The notes: generated from the letters alone by a model not told the origin. Positions 16,501 to 28,529 are shown, numbered from the stretch's first letter. The stretch is DNA of 64,000 bases from Phycisphaeraceae bacterium (GCA_020849625.1 JADLFV010000046.1:16624-80623), one strand, 5' to 3'. Program-made: numbers and translations.

Positions 16501-18156
16501 CCAGCCAGCGTGCTCTAGCCGCAACCTCATATCATCATTGAGTCCAGCACTGCGGAGTGCTTCGCCAGACCACGGATATTGGCCGCCTTCGAGAAGCGAC
16601 ATGGCTAATCGCCGGAGAATAACTACGTCAGATGGATGTTCTGCCTGCACACCAAATGTGCGAAGCCGCTTGTGAAACTCATTACAGATAGCGTATTCAC
16701 TGGTCGCGTGCCAGCCTGCTGACGTATCAAGTTTCAGATATATACCAGCGACGATTGGACGCAAAAGTAAATTAAATACATCGGAGGGTAGGTGCTCAGG
16801 TGATCTGCTGTGTCTTGTTAAGAGGTCACGCAGTTGTGAAGGCGTAAAATCTTGTACGGGGGCCATAACTGTAGCGTCTGTCAGTGCACGAACCTTTATA
16901 CTCTGAGCAATTGCAGTTGTGGTAAAGAGGGCCAATCGGGCACCCCAGTCAGTCCACGGTTGATTCAACAGATGTTGTGCATCACTCGGCGACTTGACAT
17001 CATCAATTATGATGTTCAGCCACGGTTCAGGTGATTGTGGTGCCTGTTCTCGCCGTAGTCGTGAGAGCTGATCTAGTGTGGGTGCGGCCGAAAACCGACT
17101 AAGGACTTCGCCCCAGATGCGATCAGCAGCCATGTGAAGAGTACTTGTCGCATTATCTTGCAATGACATCCACAGAGTTACTTGAGGTTCGTATGTTAGC
17201 TGCTCAAATAGACTGCCAGACTGCCATGTACTACCTTGTCCACTCTCACTCGGAACTACAATTATGGGTGAGTTAATAGTCCAGATGGAGGTGTCTAGGG
17301 TGAAAGGGCGTACATCAAATTGAGGTCGATACCCTGCTCTGTGTAGTCGTGATCTTGAAGCAAGATGTGATGCCGAGCGTATTGCTTGCCAAGCATAAAA
17401 TGGGCGTTCGGCAAGGCCTAGTTCGCGCAGCAAGAATTGCGGAGTTAGTGTAAATGATCCACGAGATGCATGAGTAGCAATAAAGCCAAAAGCCTGATCG
17501 ATTACTCTCTCAACGTTGCCCGGATCATCTGCCAGTAGTGAAAAATAGCGACGTAGCCGTCGTCGGATCTCGTCGAATCCTTTGTGTGACTTGACGCGAA
17601 TGCGAGGTAATAGATGCCAGAGCTTGGTATGAACAGTCGCATCATCGTCTTGTTTCGCGCGGGTTTTGCATTCTGTTGCGATGGCATCGAATAAGCTACG
17701 CTCCGTGTAGCTAGTATCTTTTGTTTTCGCAATTACTATCTTGTCGTTGAGCAGATGGACATTTCGGCTCTTGTCCCGTAGTGAATTAAAGAAGGTCTGT
17801 GCTCCTCCCCAGCGGCCTCGGTGGCCCTCAGTTACGAAGTAGTAATGATCCGGGCCGTCAATGCGTGATAGATCCACCGCTAAGTAGAGATCGGGAATAA
17901 CGTCGTTAATGAAACTGTTTAATGACCAGGACGACTCTCCAGAACTAGCCTTCAGTTGCTCAACAATCCTACCTTGAGGTTGCCGAAGCTGGAAGTCGCC
18001 TCCACCGCCCGCCGGTTCAATTACAAACACACTCGACTCAAGGTCGTCCCCTGTCTTGATTGCACGCACGGCCACAAAACCCGCTCTATCAAGGATGCGT
18101 AGGGTTTGATACGTAACGCCGTAGATGTTTGCGGAGCCACCCGGTTGTGTCGCCAT
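13552..18156 (-). CDS. Avs-like giant protein: nuclease-like N-terminus, degenerate STAND NTPase, helical repeats
   Basis: About 1,534 residues from ATG 18154-18156 (a GTG at 18171 is also in frame). The N-terminus (GSANIYGVTYQTLRIL, GGGGDFQLRQPQGRIVEQLK) resembles the DUF4297/Cap4-type PD-(D/E)XK nuclease with D and a Q-x-K. Near residue 305, PIIVVPSESGQGSTWQ sits where the NACHT/STAND P-loop belongs but lacks the Walker A lysine. LNIIIDDVK near 380 fits Walker B, followed by ARLALFTTT like a sensor strand. The rest is helical/HEAT-like. Known Avs proteins recognise phage proteins through such repeats and then cut DNA. The gene is AT-richer than the restriction genes next to it. Confidence 0.75.
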   Translation of the reverse strand: MATQPGGSANIYGVTYQTLRILDRAGFVAVRAIKTGDDLESSVFVIEPAGGGGDFQLRQPQGRIVEQLKASSGESSWSLNSFINDVIPDLYLAVDLSRIDGPDHYYFVTEGHRGRWGGAQTFFNSLRDKSRNVHLLNDKIVIAKTKDTSYTERSLFDAIATECKTRAKQDDDATVHTKLWHLLPRIRVKSHKGFDEIRRRLRRYFSLLADDPGNVERVIDQAFGFIATHASRGSFTLTPQFLLRELGLAERPFYAWQAIRSASHLASRSRLHRAGYRPQFDVRPFTLDTSIWTINSPIIVVPSESGQGSTWQSGSLFEQLTYEPQVTLWMSLQDNATSTLHMAADRIWGEVLSRFSAAPTLDQLSRLRREQAPQSPEPWLNIIIDDVKSPSDAQHLLNQPWTDWGARLALFTTTAIAQSIKVRALTDATVMAPVQDFTPSQLRDLLTRHSRSPEHLPSDVFNLLLRPIVAGIYLKLDTSAGWHATSEYAICNEFHKRLRTFGVQAEHPSDVVILRRLAMSLLEGGQYPWSGEALRSAGLNDDMRLRLEHAGWIQRPYSDEHAAVWHDRLLNWLIAEALVAWRRDGRHTQTVNKHDFTSRVVNSRDHIVPGKDTHLGYVLGDVLWLLTRSDNHEDIKDAAAVMAAIDEHFKYNHDCGEIYRVIVSSIGYRVLPVLEHRLRDTTGKQWNPLPSYVNDCVLKISRDSPAQCDAHVQSWIEDDCAELQAAAMEILAERPLASVIDIIWDRHKSISRLLDELPVKERPYREYERGNQVMRATTAANLQWLLEKIRTSDSSDPSLKELAWLLAASPEGTADAEWPQIKSHLIESLQHVAHRPLIACIRRFHDMTEIPRLEAWILSTSNGHDKGFAFSTLAQLHPTRAIELIEKLIRNEAYMMRYHWLPRLMIADPDHTREAIRRQMVTSERPFKTAMYYQGNEHLIDPNTLELMANELERLLDRHLNGQEEPRQHPLYLPLDLLAKVSSPDSLAKYRTLANTNFEAKLTTAAINWSKQWNHVNFNAEIVNALSILLKIGGTGFAQVINQELRADYGKRWHLGTQWAVVSSDNETKRLLAETAFAIDHVKAADTQHQIDSGTAVQSLIALGEIEVAIDALSENRLLSFLGNAEDIVGEPLKISDDLLSRLIEVCENRGRESWPLLYLLASTKHKRASAFLQKMLGTVAPDASIATAVLKALRICGVTDIDLDSIRPYLNHTGTCIEAINLLASINRAVAIQEFAGIFQQGTAQEHIRIAVWLCYEQDGRDALLDRLADRIINNSRLLLSSQALEVIGYSSREDVHDLLDRTAKSVGFVRGSAANAIRGLAKTNPSYAFRVAIAAWSEWERDREYLPSILIDIDRPQGLEYLFDQLPHERDLEVRRYICLMLRRHLTVDEVLQWIIPRCTRADPKYRAAALEVTGWLSLQHERIDSTLLNIIDAERDSSVFSTAVDAHVRRGREVQARRLVELAKATVNNRYVTLESVVDLVDPLLLNNVGDSLGFAEEMANLHPIKCRLLNRKIEKHDDKLKRDRDLKQRR

Positions 18157-18367
18157 GACGGTCTGATCCACTTGACCAAGAAAGTCAAATTTGGATACGA
18201 CTTAAACACCGCTGGTGGCCATACTAATGGGCCCCCGACGGCGGCTTTGTCGACTCAGTTAATCGCGATCCTTGGCGCGTTGATACTGAGTTATGCTAGA
18301 TGATGATACATCTTGGGTGGGAGCACCACAAACGAGCTCATCGCTTTACCGCATTTGAAAATCGGCG

Positions 18368-18395
18368 TTGACCTTACTTGACTGCGTGATATAAT
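18368..18395 (+). promoter_or_regulatory. near-consensus sigma-70 promoter
   Basis: TTGACC at 18368-18373 and a perfect TATAAT at 18390-18395, spaced by 16 bases. Predicted transcription start is near 18402. There is no plus-strand gene downstream for several kilobases. Confidence 0.6.
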
Positions 18396-18401
18396 GCAGA
18401 C

Positions 18402-18456
18402 AAGCACATTGCCCCCGGAAGGGCTCGGCGTGGCTTCGGCCTTGCCGGGCCTTTTG
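18402..18456 (+). ncRNA. putative small RNA of about 55 nt
   Basis: A transcript from the promoter above would run about 55 bases and end in the hairpin at 18422-18455. It has a 20-base single-stranded 5' part that includes the decamer CCCCCGGAAG. It has no open reading frame. Read-through would be antisense to the 3' end of hsdR, 30-40 bases downstream, which might be its target. Existence and role are inferred from promoter and terminator alone. Confidence 0.45.
18422..18455 (+). terminator. intrinsic terminator with UUCG tetraloop
   Basis: Outer stem GGCTCGGC / GCCGGGCC (one G-T pair), inner stem GGC / GCC closed by a TTCG tetraloop, then TTTTG. This is a textbook factor-independent terminator on the plus strand. 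Confidence 0.75.
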
Positions 18457-18494
18457 TGTTTCACACCATTTACCTTTGCAATAACCACGGAGAA

Positions 18495-21697
<3,203 letters not shown>

Positions 21698-21701
<4 letters not shown>

Positions 21702-22891
21702 GGTTTCGCCCCCCCGTTAGCCTCTGTGTCAATGGCTAATTCGCCAACGTCGACCTGGCCGGAGATGAGACGGGGCAGAAGCAGGTCGCGCGTCTTCCCA
21801 AGGTTCGCATTGGCCAACCCCAAGTTGCGGACTTGCGCAAAGACATCTGCAACGAATGTTTCAAATTGCCCCAAGATGCGGCTGTCTGGCACTAGAAACG
21901 ATAGGGAATGCGCCTGGTTTCGATTCAGACCAGGCACCGCAGCATCGTTGTTTATGAAATTCTGTCGCTGAAGGTTGAAGAACACGTAACGCAAAGGTAA
22001 TTCAGTCTCGACATAGAAAACGGTGTCAATCGGGCAGAAGTCCTCGTCGCTCCAATGGACGCTGCCGATATTGCCCTTACGGCCCACAATGATGCCCGGA
22101 CCAGTCACGATGGCGGAATCGTGGAAACCGACCACACCGCTTGAGCCATACACAGGCACATCGCCATCTCGACGGTCAGAGGCTTTGAGCCCCTTCCCGT
22201 ATGCGAGTTGGACAACGTCGCCAAGCTTGACCACGCGCCACCCCTCCGGGATCAGCCCCCTTGGCGACTTGACCATCTTGACCTTCTTGTGGCCTGGGAA
22301 TCGAAAGCTCACGAACCACTCGCGGTAGATGGTGCGGGCCATCGATTCCAAGATGGTAATCCGCCGTCTGTTGTTCTCGATGAGATCATCGTACGCGGAA
22401 AGCACATCGCCAATCTTCTTCTGGATCGGCAGCGGAGGCAGTCGTATCTCTCCACGCGCGATTCCATCGGCGTCAACGGCAGGATACGCTGCCCCCTTCG
22501 CGTTGTTCGTCAAGTAGTCGGTGAACGGCTGGTGAGTTACCGTGTAATACAGGAACCGAGGGACGATCTTCTCGGATGGCCGAAGCACCGCAAAACCAGT
22601 GGATACGACGATATCTGGCGAAGGTGACTTCATGAAGAGGAATGAACGCCGATTGGGGCGAACCGTGGACAGTATGGTGTCCCCGTCGCGGACCAACCGC
22701 CGTGCTCGACTTGGTGCTTCCGAGAACTTGAGCCGCGTCACCCCATCAAGCGTACCAGAGCCGACAGAAGATATGTCAATGTAGCGGATGTCTTCATATT
22801 CGCAGGTATTGCCAATGCTCTCGGGGTTAATCGAGATGACAGAACCTAATCGCACGGTCGGCGCGATGACCATTTTGCTGGCGGCATTCAT
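21698..22891 (-). CDS. hsdS: type I restriction-modification specificity subunit
   Basis: 397 residues with the typical layout of two target-recognition domains, each ending in a conserved helical region: [20 protein letters not shown] near the middle and [20 protein letters not shown] near the C-terminus. [20 protein letters not shown] begins the second domain. It gives the complex its bipartite DNA target, which cannot be read from the sequence. It overlaps hsdM and hsdR by four bases each, so expression is coupled. Confidence 0.95.
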
Positions 22892-24459
22892 GCCGGTTTG
22901 CCCTCCAGAAGGGCCGAGATGTTATCGGCAATCCGCGATTCCAGTTCGCGGGCCTCCGCATTCAGAAGCTCCAACTCCTCGTTCAACTCCTCCATCCGTT
23001 CTGAAAAGTCGAAGTCATCATTGCCGCGTTCGGCGACGCCGATGTACCGGCCTGGATTGAGGCTCCAACTTTGGCCTTCAACGTCCTTGATCGTGGCAAT
23101 CTTGCACAGCCCGAGCACGTCGGCGTACTGCTTGGGAACCTTGCCGAAATACTCCTTGAACAACTCATCGCCGCCTTTCTCCGTCTCGATCTTCTCGCCG
23201 CGGTAGAGGCGGACGATGTTGGCCAGGAACTCGATCTGCCCGGCCAGGAATGTACGGTGGGCGCGGTCCACCTGCTGAAAGATGTGATGGGCGTTGAGGA
23301 ACAGGATCGTGTTACGTCGTTCCTTGGGCTTGCCCCGATCCAGGAACCAGAGCGTCACCGGCAGCGTGACGGTGTAGAAGAAGTTCGGGCCGACGCTGAC
23401 CATCACGTCCACGGTCCCCGACTGGATAAGCTTCTTGCGAATCTCCAGCTCGCCGCCTCGGGCGTCGGCGGCGCTATTGGCCATGACGAAACCGGCCCGG
23501 CCGTGTTCGCCGAGGGAGTGGTAGAACGCCTGAATCCAGAGGTAATTGGCATTGTCCGTGCTGGGCATGCCCAGGGCGAATCGCCGGTCGTCCTTGACCT
23601 TATCTTTGTCAACGCCGGAGACGTTGAAAGGAGGATTGGCCATCATGAAGTCGAACTTGCCGCGGCTGTTGTGGAGGTCCTCGTAGTACGTGTTGCCCTG
23701 GCGGATGTCGCCGGATAGGCCGTGGACGGCCAGGTTCATCTTGGCCAAGCGGATGGTCTCGGCGACGCGCTCCTGGCCGTAGATGGAGATTTCGGTGGCG
23801 GCGACCTTCTTGTGGTGCTCGACGAAGGCGGCCGACTGGACGAACATGCCGCCCGAGCCGCAGGCGGGGTCGTAAATCTTGCCGTGATACGGCTCGATGA
23901 TCTGCACGATCAGTTTGACGATGCTGGTGGGTGTGAAGAATTCGCCGCCCTTCTGGCCCTCCTTCATGGCGAATTTGCCCAGGAAGTACTCGTAAATCTT
24001 CCCGAAGGCGTCGCCTTCGATGTCCATCGGGATACCGCCCAGGATGCGGAAGAGCTGGATCAGCGTCGCGTTGTCCAGTCGCTTGTATGTCTTGGGCAAC
24101 ACATCTTTGAGTTCCTCGTTCTCAGCTTCGATTGCCTTCATGGCGTTGTTGACAGCCTGTGCAAGGTCTGCCCCCTCGGGAAGCTTCCGAAGGACGGAGA
24201 AGCGGGCATCCTTCGGGAGGGCAAGAACGCCCTGGGCTTGGTAATCGGCCTTGCTGACTGTGCGCCGGCCGCCCGGCTTGGTGGTGCCGATGGGGCCGAT
24301 CTTCTTCTCCGCCTCGGTGAAGCGGTGGTCGGCGTAGCGCAGAAAGATAAGCCCCAGGACGGGCGTCGAGTATTCGGAAGGCTTCAGGTTCGAGTTGGCC
24401 CAAAGCTGGTCCGCTGCGGCCCAGAGACGGGACTCCACCTCACCATGATTTGCTGGCAT
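22888..24459 (-). CDS. hsdM: type I N6-adenine DNA methyltransferase subunit
   Basis: 523 residues. The N-terminal helical domain ([20 protein letters not shown]) is followed by the SAM-binding motif [11 protein letters not shown] (residues 196-206) and the catalytic NPPF at 275-278. Both agree with N6-adenine methylation. First gene of the three-gene operon; the GC content is higher than in the Avs-like gene and in the FRG genes on either side, in line with separate acquisition of the restriction module. Confidence 0.96.
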   Translation of the reverse strand: MPANHGEVESRLWAAADQLWANSNLKPSEYSTPVLGLIFLRYADHRFTEAEKKIGPIGTTKPGGRRTVSKADYQAQGVLALPKDARFSVLRKLPEGADLAQAVNNAMKAIEAENEELKDVLPKTYKRLDNATLIQLFRILGGIPMDIEGDAFGKIYEYFLGKFAMKEGQKGGEFFTPTSIVKLIVQIIEPYHGKIYDPACGSGGMFVQSAAFVEHHKKVAATEISIYGQERVAETIRLAKMNLAVHGLSGDIRQGNTYYEDLHNSRGKFDFMMANPPFNVSGVDKDKVKDDRRFALGMPSTDNANYLWIQAFYHSLGEHGRAGFVMANSAADARGGELEIRKKLIQSGTVDVMVSVGPNFFYTVTLPVTLWFLDRGKPKERRNTILFLNAHHIFQQVDRAHRTFLAGQIEFLANIVRLYRGEKIETEKGGDELFKEYFGKVPKQYADVLGLCKIATIKDVEGQSWSLNPGRYIGVAERGNDDFDFSERMEELNEELELLNAEARELESRIADNISALLEGKPA

Positions 24460-24784
24460 AGCGCTGACTCCAGATAATGATACCTTATCCCGGCGAGGGT
24501 GATACCTGCCGGTGATGGTTCATGACATCCTTTTTCCCAATCCAATCGAGTGTTGGCATCACTAAAGCGTCCTCGCGTAAGTCTCGTAGAGGCATCAAGT
24601 ATCGTGTTTCACTCCAGGCGCGTAAAGCTGGGGGCCGATTTTCTCTCGCCAGCTGACTGGCAGGGGAGAAAAAGCTGTCGTATCATCCACGTGGTAACCG
24701 ATACTAATTGGGCGGTGCAGTCTTAGGGCAAACGGATGCGCAGCGAAACTGCGAAAATCCGCTACTTAGACCGAGGTATACGGC
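24460..24784. promoter_or_regulatory. divergent intergenic region with hairpins
   Basis: Between hsdM (minus) and the nuclease-like gene (plus). TTTTCTC..GCCAG-CTGA-CTGGC..GAGAAAA (24639-24672) is a long inverted repeat with A/T tracts at both ends and could be a bidirectional terminator or an operator. A second hairpin, CGGAT-GCGCAG-CGAAA-CTGCG-AAA-ATCCG, lies at about 24730-24760 in the leader of the plus-strand gene. No gene seen. Confidence 0.4.
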
Positions 24785-25471
24785 ATGTTCACCCGTGAAG
24801 CCGACATGAAGGCCCCGGTGCGGCGGTGGCTCTCTAGGCAGGGAATGTACGTCGCCGAGGAGTTCCCCACCGGATGGGGTATTTGCGATCTCGTGGGGTG
24901 CCGGTTCGATCCGATTAAGATCGCCCACCGAACAGAAAGTAAGCAGCGGCAACCACTCGGGTCGCCAGAAGCCGTGTTCATCTACAACCAGCTTCCAGAT
25001 TCCGAAAGAACTCGACAGGGCATAGCACTGGACGTTCTTATCCATAGGCTAGGACCTTACGTCGCCACGCGACATGTTCAAAAAATCTTGGACCGCCTGG
25101 TTGCCACAAATCATGCTCGCGTCACCCGAATGGGTAGATTCCAAAAGGTAAACGGCTGGGCACCCCTGCACTCTCGCTTGGTTGCGGTTGAGTTGAAACT
25201 CAATCGACTCAGTGAGGTTCTAGAGCAAGCAAGAGCCAATAGAGTATTGGTGTCAGAATCATTTATTGCATTGCCGATGAACACTGCCAAACGTGCAATG
25301 AAATCATCATTCGCTCGTGAAGTTGCAAGCGAGGGGATAGGGTTACTAGCAGTGTCTCGATCATCTTGTCAAGTGCTCCTTGAGACGAATGGCTCATCGG
25401 ACTGGCTTGATGACAATTTGCAACTTTGGGTAGCCGAGTATTTCTGGCGTATCTATCGAGGCAGGCACTGA
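24785..25471 (+). CDS. PD-(D/E)XK-like protein, possible restriction nuclease or regulator
   Basis: 228 residues with GAGG eight bases before the ATG. The N-terminus EADMKAPVRRWLSRQG leads to GWGICDLVGCRFD, and LVAVELKLNRLSEVLEQA follows about 95 residues later. This gives D and ExK of a PD-(D/E)XK fold, but the long insert between them (a winged-helix-like segment) is unusual. The family may be nuclease or DNA-binding only. It is the only plus-strand gene in this stretch, divergent from hsdM and overlapping the end of the next gene by 19 bases. Confidence 0.6.
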   Translation: MFTREADMKAPVRRWLSRQGMYVAEEFPTGWGICDLVGCRFDPIKIAHRTESKQRQPLGSPEAVFIYNQLPDSERTRQGIALDVLIHRLGPYVATRHVQKILDRLVATNHARVTRMGRFQKVNGWAPLHSRLVAVELKLNRLSEVLEQARANRVLVSESFIALPMNTAKRAMKSSFAREVASEGIGLLAVSRSSCQVLLETNGSSDWLDDNLQLWVAEYFWRIYRGRH

Positions 25472-26682
25472 AGCATAAATTGTTGTGCGGCAGCACCAGG
25501 TTTTCGTGCTTCTGCCGACAAAGCTCCATCCTTAGGTAACAGGATCTTGATTTGCGATCCTGTAACAAGGGCTGAGGAGAAATCTTGAAACATGAACAGA
25601 GCACGGCCTGCGGGCTGTACCGCCGCTATTTGTTGAATCCAATCCTCGTAAAATGTGGCACTTTGCAACATGGAAGGCCGTCGTCCTCTTTGCCCAATAA
25701 ATGAAGCGAATTGTGATTCAATCTTTTCAAGTTCGACACGAACTGCGCTATGGGGTGGAAACTTATGTTTCGCATCTCTAATCCACTTGCCAAGTTCTGG
25801 TTTCGCACTGTACCAACGGCGAAGAGAAGGCAAGGCGATTCGATTTTTAGGTTGCGGACGAAATCGTGTCGGCGGATAGTATTTATAACCCGATCCGCAA
25901 CTGATAGTCGGAATATCAACATATCCTCGTGCCCACAATATCAGATTGATTGCCCAATAAGGCCCCGCCAATATTGTTGTATTTGGGGGCAATACGCTCT
26001 TTAGCTGGTGATGGAATTCAACAAGCTTGGGAAACTCTTCTTTGTCAAGACTACTTGTTCCGCACAGATCATCAAACTTGGCATGAACAACCCACACCGC
26101 CGAGGCGCGACTCGCTTCGAACAACTTCTGAATCAAGTTTATCTTTCTCCCCCACCCCTTTGATTTAGTTCGATAAACCTCATAATCAGTAACTACAACG
26201 GGCAGAATAAATATGCCTTTGGTAGTCCAATTCGATAATTTCCATTCTGCGGCAGTCTTTGCTAGGATTTCATTGATATTGTGTGAATCGGTTGAGGCGT
26301 CATACGTCATTTGGGGAACAGTGATCGCTGCTGGTTTGTGTGCGACAATGTTACTGAGAGCCGCGTGAACTAACTGGGATACACGTTTTTTGTCAGCAGC
26401 ATTTCGATTGGTGGGCTCCTGGTAGTGAGGGAATGTACGAATCCACTGTTCCCAGCCACGCAGTTCACTTTTGTTGCTCGTCCAACCCCCATTCATCATA
26501 TCGTCATAACCATCGAACGATGGATCAAGCCAAAGCCGCCATCCAGGCGACATTGAGCAACTGCTGGCGAACTCAGCAGAACAGCGAACGAGTTCAACAT
26601 TACTCATCACTTGTTGTGCTACATCCCGCTCACCTTGTGTTCGGATGAAAGGGATGTACGGTGCTGTTGTTAAGCTAGGCAT
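25453..26682 (-). CDS. protein of unknown function paired with FRG protein
   Basis: 409 residues with AGGAG before the ATG. It begins YIPFIRTQGERDVAQQV, has WRLWLDPSFDGYDDMM early and a series of hydrophobic strands (KGIFILPVVVTDYEV, ASAVWVVHAKFDD, NTTILAGPYWAINLILWARG) suggesting an alpha/beta barrel or Rossmann-like core. I do not recognise the family. Its start overlaps the end of the FRG gene by eight bases, so the two are translated together. The composition is AT-richer than the type I genes. A role as partner or target-sensor of the FRG protein is inferred. Confidence 0.7.
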   Translation of the reverse strand: MPSLTTAPYIPFIRTQGERDVAQQVMSNVELVRCSAEFASSCSMSPGWRLWLDPSFDGYDDMMNGGWTSNKSELRGWEQWIRTFPHYQEPTNRNAADKKRVSQLVHAALSNIVAHKPAAITVPQMTYDASTDSHNINEILAKTAAEWKLSNWTTKGIFILPVVVTDYEVYRTKSKGWGRKINLIQKLFEASRASAVWVVHAKFDDLCGTSSLDKEEFPKLVEFHHQLKSVLPPNTTILAGPYWAINLILWARGYVDIPTISCGSGYKYYPPTRFRPQPKNRIALPSLRRWYSAKPELGKWIRDAKHKFPPHSAVRVELEKIESQFASFIGQRGRRPSMLQSATFYEDWIQQIAAVQPAGRALFMFQDFSSALVTGSQIKILLPKDGALSAEARKPGAAAQQFMLQCLPR

Positions 26683-27502
26683 TGGTATCTCCTGTCAAGC
26701 CAGCAGTTCGCTTCAGGTGGCTACAGATATGCTCAGGCTCAGGGAAAATAGATAACTCATCAATCCCAATGGCACCAAGCTGAGTTAAGAGAGTAAGTTT
26801 ATGCTCACTTAGAATGGGAATGAAGCAGAGCGAGGGTGCCTGATCGGCTGTGAGATCACACTCCCGATTCCCGTGCAGCGTAAATGCACCGCGTTGAAGT
26901 TGAATGCGTTCGCTGTTGATTATCGGCTGAATTGCAATGGTTCTCTTCTGTCCCCTCGGATTCTGCTCTGGCGGTAGTTTGAGATACCGCTTTATGATAT
27001 TCTGGTCCTCTTCCGGATCGAGCAATCTTCTGTCACCCCTCAGGACATGAATGTTCAATTCTGTGGGGTCCATGACAAAAACCATGCCGTCATTCTCAGG
27101 CAGAAGACAAGCAAAATACAACGCAATGGCAGCGTTGGATGTCCAATCGAGAAGACGAGTCGGTAGACCATAGTGCTGAGCCAATTGCGTCCATTTTAAT
27201 CCATCATTGAAGGGCGGTGGCCGATTGATACGAAAATCAGCAATCCGCCTGAACTCTGCAAGCAAGCACAAAGCCTTTTGCACATCCCGCTTCTTCCGGA
27301 AACGAAGGGCCGATGGTGCTAGCCTCCATCTCAAATCTGCATGACCCCTGAACCAAAGATGCCCCGACTCAGGCTTGAATGCACTGTCAAGGATAGCCAT
27401 ATACTCGCTAACGCTTGTGACTGGCTTAGCACCTATTGGGCACTTGACCGGACAAGCCTTGTATCTTTGACGGTAAGTTAGCTGTGGAATTCCGCTGCCC
27501 AA
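26675..27502 (-). CDS. FRG-domain protein
   Basis: 275 residues from a TTG at 27500-27502; the start is uncertain and an ATG at 27400 is possible. The FRG signature is clear: HLWFRGHADLRWRLAPS at about 49-65 and LAQHYGLPTRLLDWTSNAAI at about 126-145. FRG domains occur in many predicted phage-defence genes; the enzymatic activity is unknown to me. The gene precedes and overlaps a 409-residue unknown protein. A CPVKCPIG pair near the N-terminus may bind metal if the long start is used. Confidence 0.8.
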   Translation of the reverse strand: MGSGIPQLTYRQRYKACPVKCPIGAKPVTSVSEYMAILDSAFKPESGHLWFRGHADLRWRLAPSALRFRKKRDVQKALCLLAEFRRIADFRINRPPPFNDGLKWTQLAQHYGLPTRLLDWTSNAAIALYFACLLPENDGMVFVMDPTELNIHVLRGDRRLLDPEEDQNIIKRYLKLPPEQNPRGQKRTIAIQPIINSERIQLQRGAFTLHGNRECDLTADQAPSLCFIPILSEHKLTLLTQLGAIGIDELSIFPEPEHICSHLKRTAGLTGDTNA

Positions 27503-27764
27503 CAGAGTTTCTCCCGGAGTCGGATTGTTCAGTAGTGTATCAGAGTTCTAGGGCGGTTGCATCGGTTACACCACCGCGGCGCTACGTCCGCCGGTTTATC
27601 CAATCGCAGTCGGTCGTGCATCAGCACCTGCACCAGTCATTCCATCGCTCGGCGCAATGGGCGGGCTCGATCGCATCCAATCAAACCTAACTAATCTTAA
27701 CCGAGATCAACTTACACAGAGTCAGCCACCAGTCCAACCATAATCTCTCTCATAAAGCAAAACC
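27503..27764. other. gene-free stretch
   Basis: About 260 bases between the FRG gene and the small zinc-ribbon gene. I see no gene, strong hairpin or promoter in it. Confidence 0.4.
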
Positions 27765-27911
27765 TCATGATATCCGACGTGGGTACTTCTCCGCCGCCCT
27801 GCCGTCACCGCTGGCATGCTTGCCCCCGTGACTAGACCCGTTGTAATAGTGTCGCAAACAATCCGTACTGCAAAATGTGACTGGATCGCCCAGGGGGCAC
27901 TTACCACGCAT
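27765..27911 (-). CDS. 48-residue zinc-ribbon-like protein
   Basis: Short frame from ATG 27909-27911 to TGA 27765-27767. It reads MRGKCPLGDPVTFCSTDCLR near the start and ends EKYPRRIS; Cys5, Cys14 and Cys18 with nearby His form a likely zinc site (FCSTDCL). It begins 27 bases after the stop of the preceding gene and in the same frame, so it could also be an occasional read-through tail of that gene. A similar FCNVECL motif occurs in the small protein at 37622-37813. Confidence 0.55.
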   Translation of the reverse strand: MRGKCPLGDPVTFCSTDCLRHYYNGSSHGGKHASGDGRAAEKYPRRIS

Positions 27912-27938
27912 CAAGCCCCAGGTCTGCGCCCGTAGACG

Positions 27939-28289
27939 CTACGCTTCCTCCTTCAGGGCGTGAAACTCTGTCATCGCATCCTCGTACATACAATTGGACG
28001 CTGGATAGTTCCTGCGGTCTTCGGATACCACGCAGCCCCTCTCTTTGAGAAAATCTAGGGCCACCGTCGCCTGGGTGCTGGCCACCCCCGGCAGGTTACG
28101 CCACAGGTCGCCCGTGGTGACGCCGTCGTGGCCGTGCGTCTCCAAGTACCAAGCTACCTCCTGGTACGCCTCAAGGCCGCACCGGTGGCGGTAAGTCCGG
28201 CCGTCGTCAAGCTCCACGTCGCGGACGAGGACTCCGCGCTCTCCGTGGAAAGACACGTCACGCTGTTTTGAATGGACTCGGGATTTCAT
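27939..28289 (-). CDS. winged-helix-like hypothetical protein
   Basis: 116 residues. The N-terminus RGVLVRDVELDDGRTYRHR is a beta hairpin; the segment AYQEVAWYLETHGHDGVTTG with STQATVALDFLKERGCVV looks like a winged helix (a helix pair followed by a cysteine-containing wing). Part of a tight minus-strand cluster of small genes. Function unknown. Confidence 0.6.
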   Translation of the reverse strand: MKSRVHSKQRDVSFHGERGVLVRDVELDDGRTYRHRCGLEAYQEVAWYLETHGHDGVTTGDLWRNLPGVASTQATVALDFLKERGCVVSEDRRNYPASNCMYEDAMTEFHALKEEA

Positions 28290-28304
28290 GATGGTGTTGA
28301 GACC

Positions 28305-28526
28305 TTACGCCCCCTTCTCGAAGAGGTCGAAGATGGCGACTGTCGCCAACAGACCCACCAGCAGGCAGGTGCCTTCGTCCATGCAATCGAAGCGGCCAGC
28401 GGCGCAGACCTTGACAAGGCGGGCGACCTCCTGCTTCGACAACTCGTGCTCAAGCGTCCGCCGTACCGCCGCGCGAGTCTGATCGATGTGGGCGAGTAGT
28501 TTCATACATTCTGGGTCCAGTGCCAT
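28305..28526 (-). CDS. small protein with C-terminal hydrophobic helix
   Basis: 73 residues with AAAGGAG before the ATG. The first 50 residues are helical and charged (HIDQTRAAVRRTLEHELSKQ); the last 22 (GTCLLVGLLATVAIFDLFEK) could be a membrane segment. Spacing to both neighbours is a few bases. Function unknown. Confidence 0.6.
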   Translation of the reverse strand: MALDPECMKLLAHIDQTRAAVRRTLEHELSKQEVARLVKVCAAGRFDCMDEGTCLLVGLLATVAIFDLFEKGA

Positions 28527-28529
28527 AGG

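Larger units (their letters stand above)
18172..18494. other. intergenic region holding a complete small-RNA-like unit
   Basis: Between the start of the Avs-like gene and the end of hsdR (both minus strand). It contains no gene but has a consensus promoter and a strong terminator on the plus strand, listed separately, and one copy of the decamer CCCCCGGAAG at 18412-18421, rare in the island. Confidence 0.6.
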
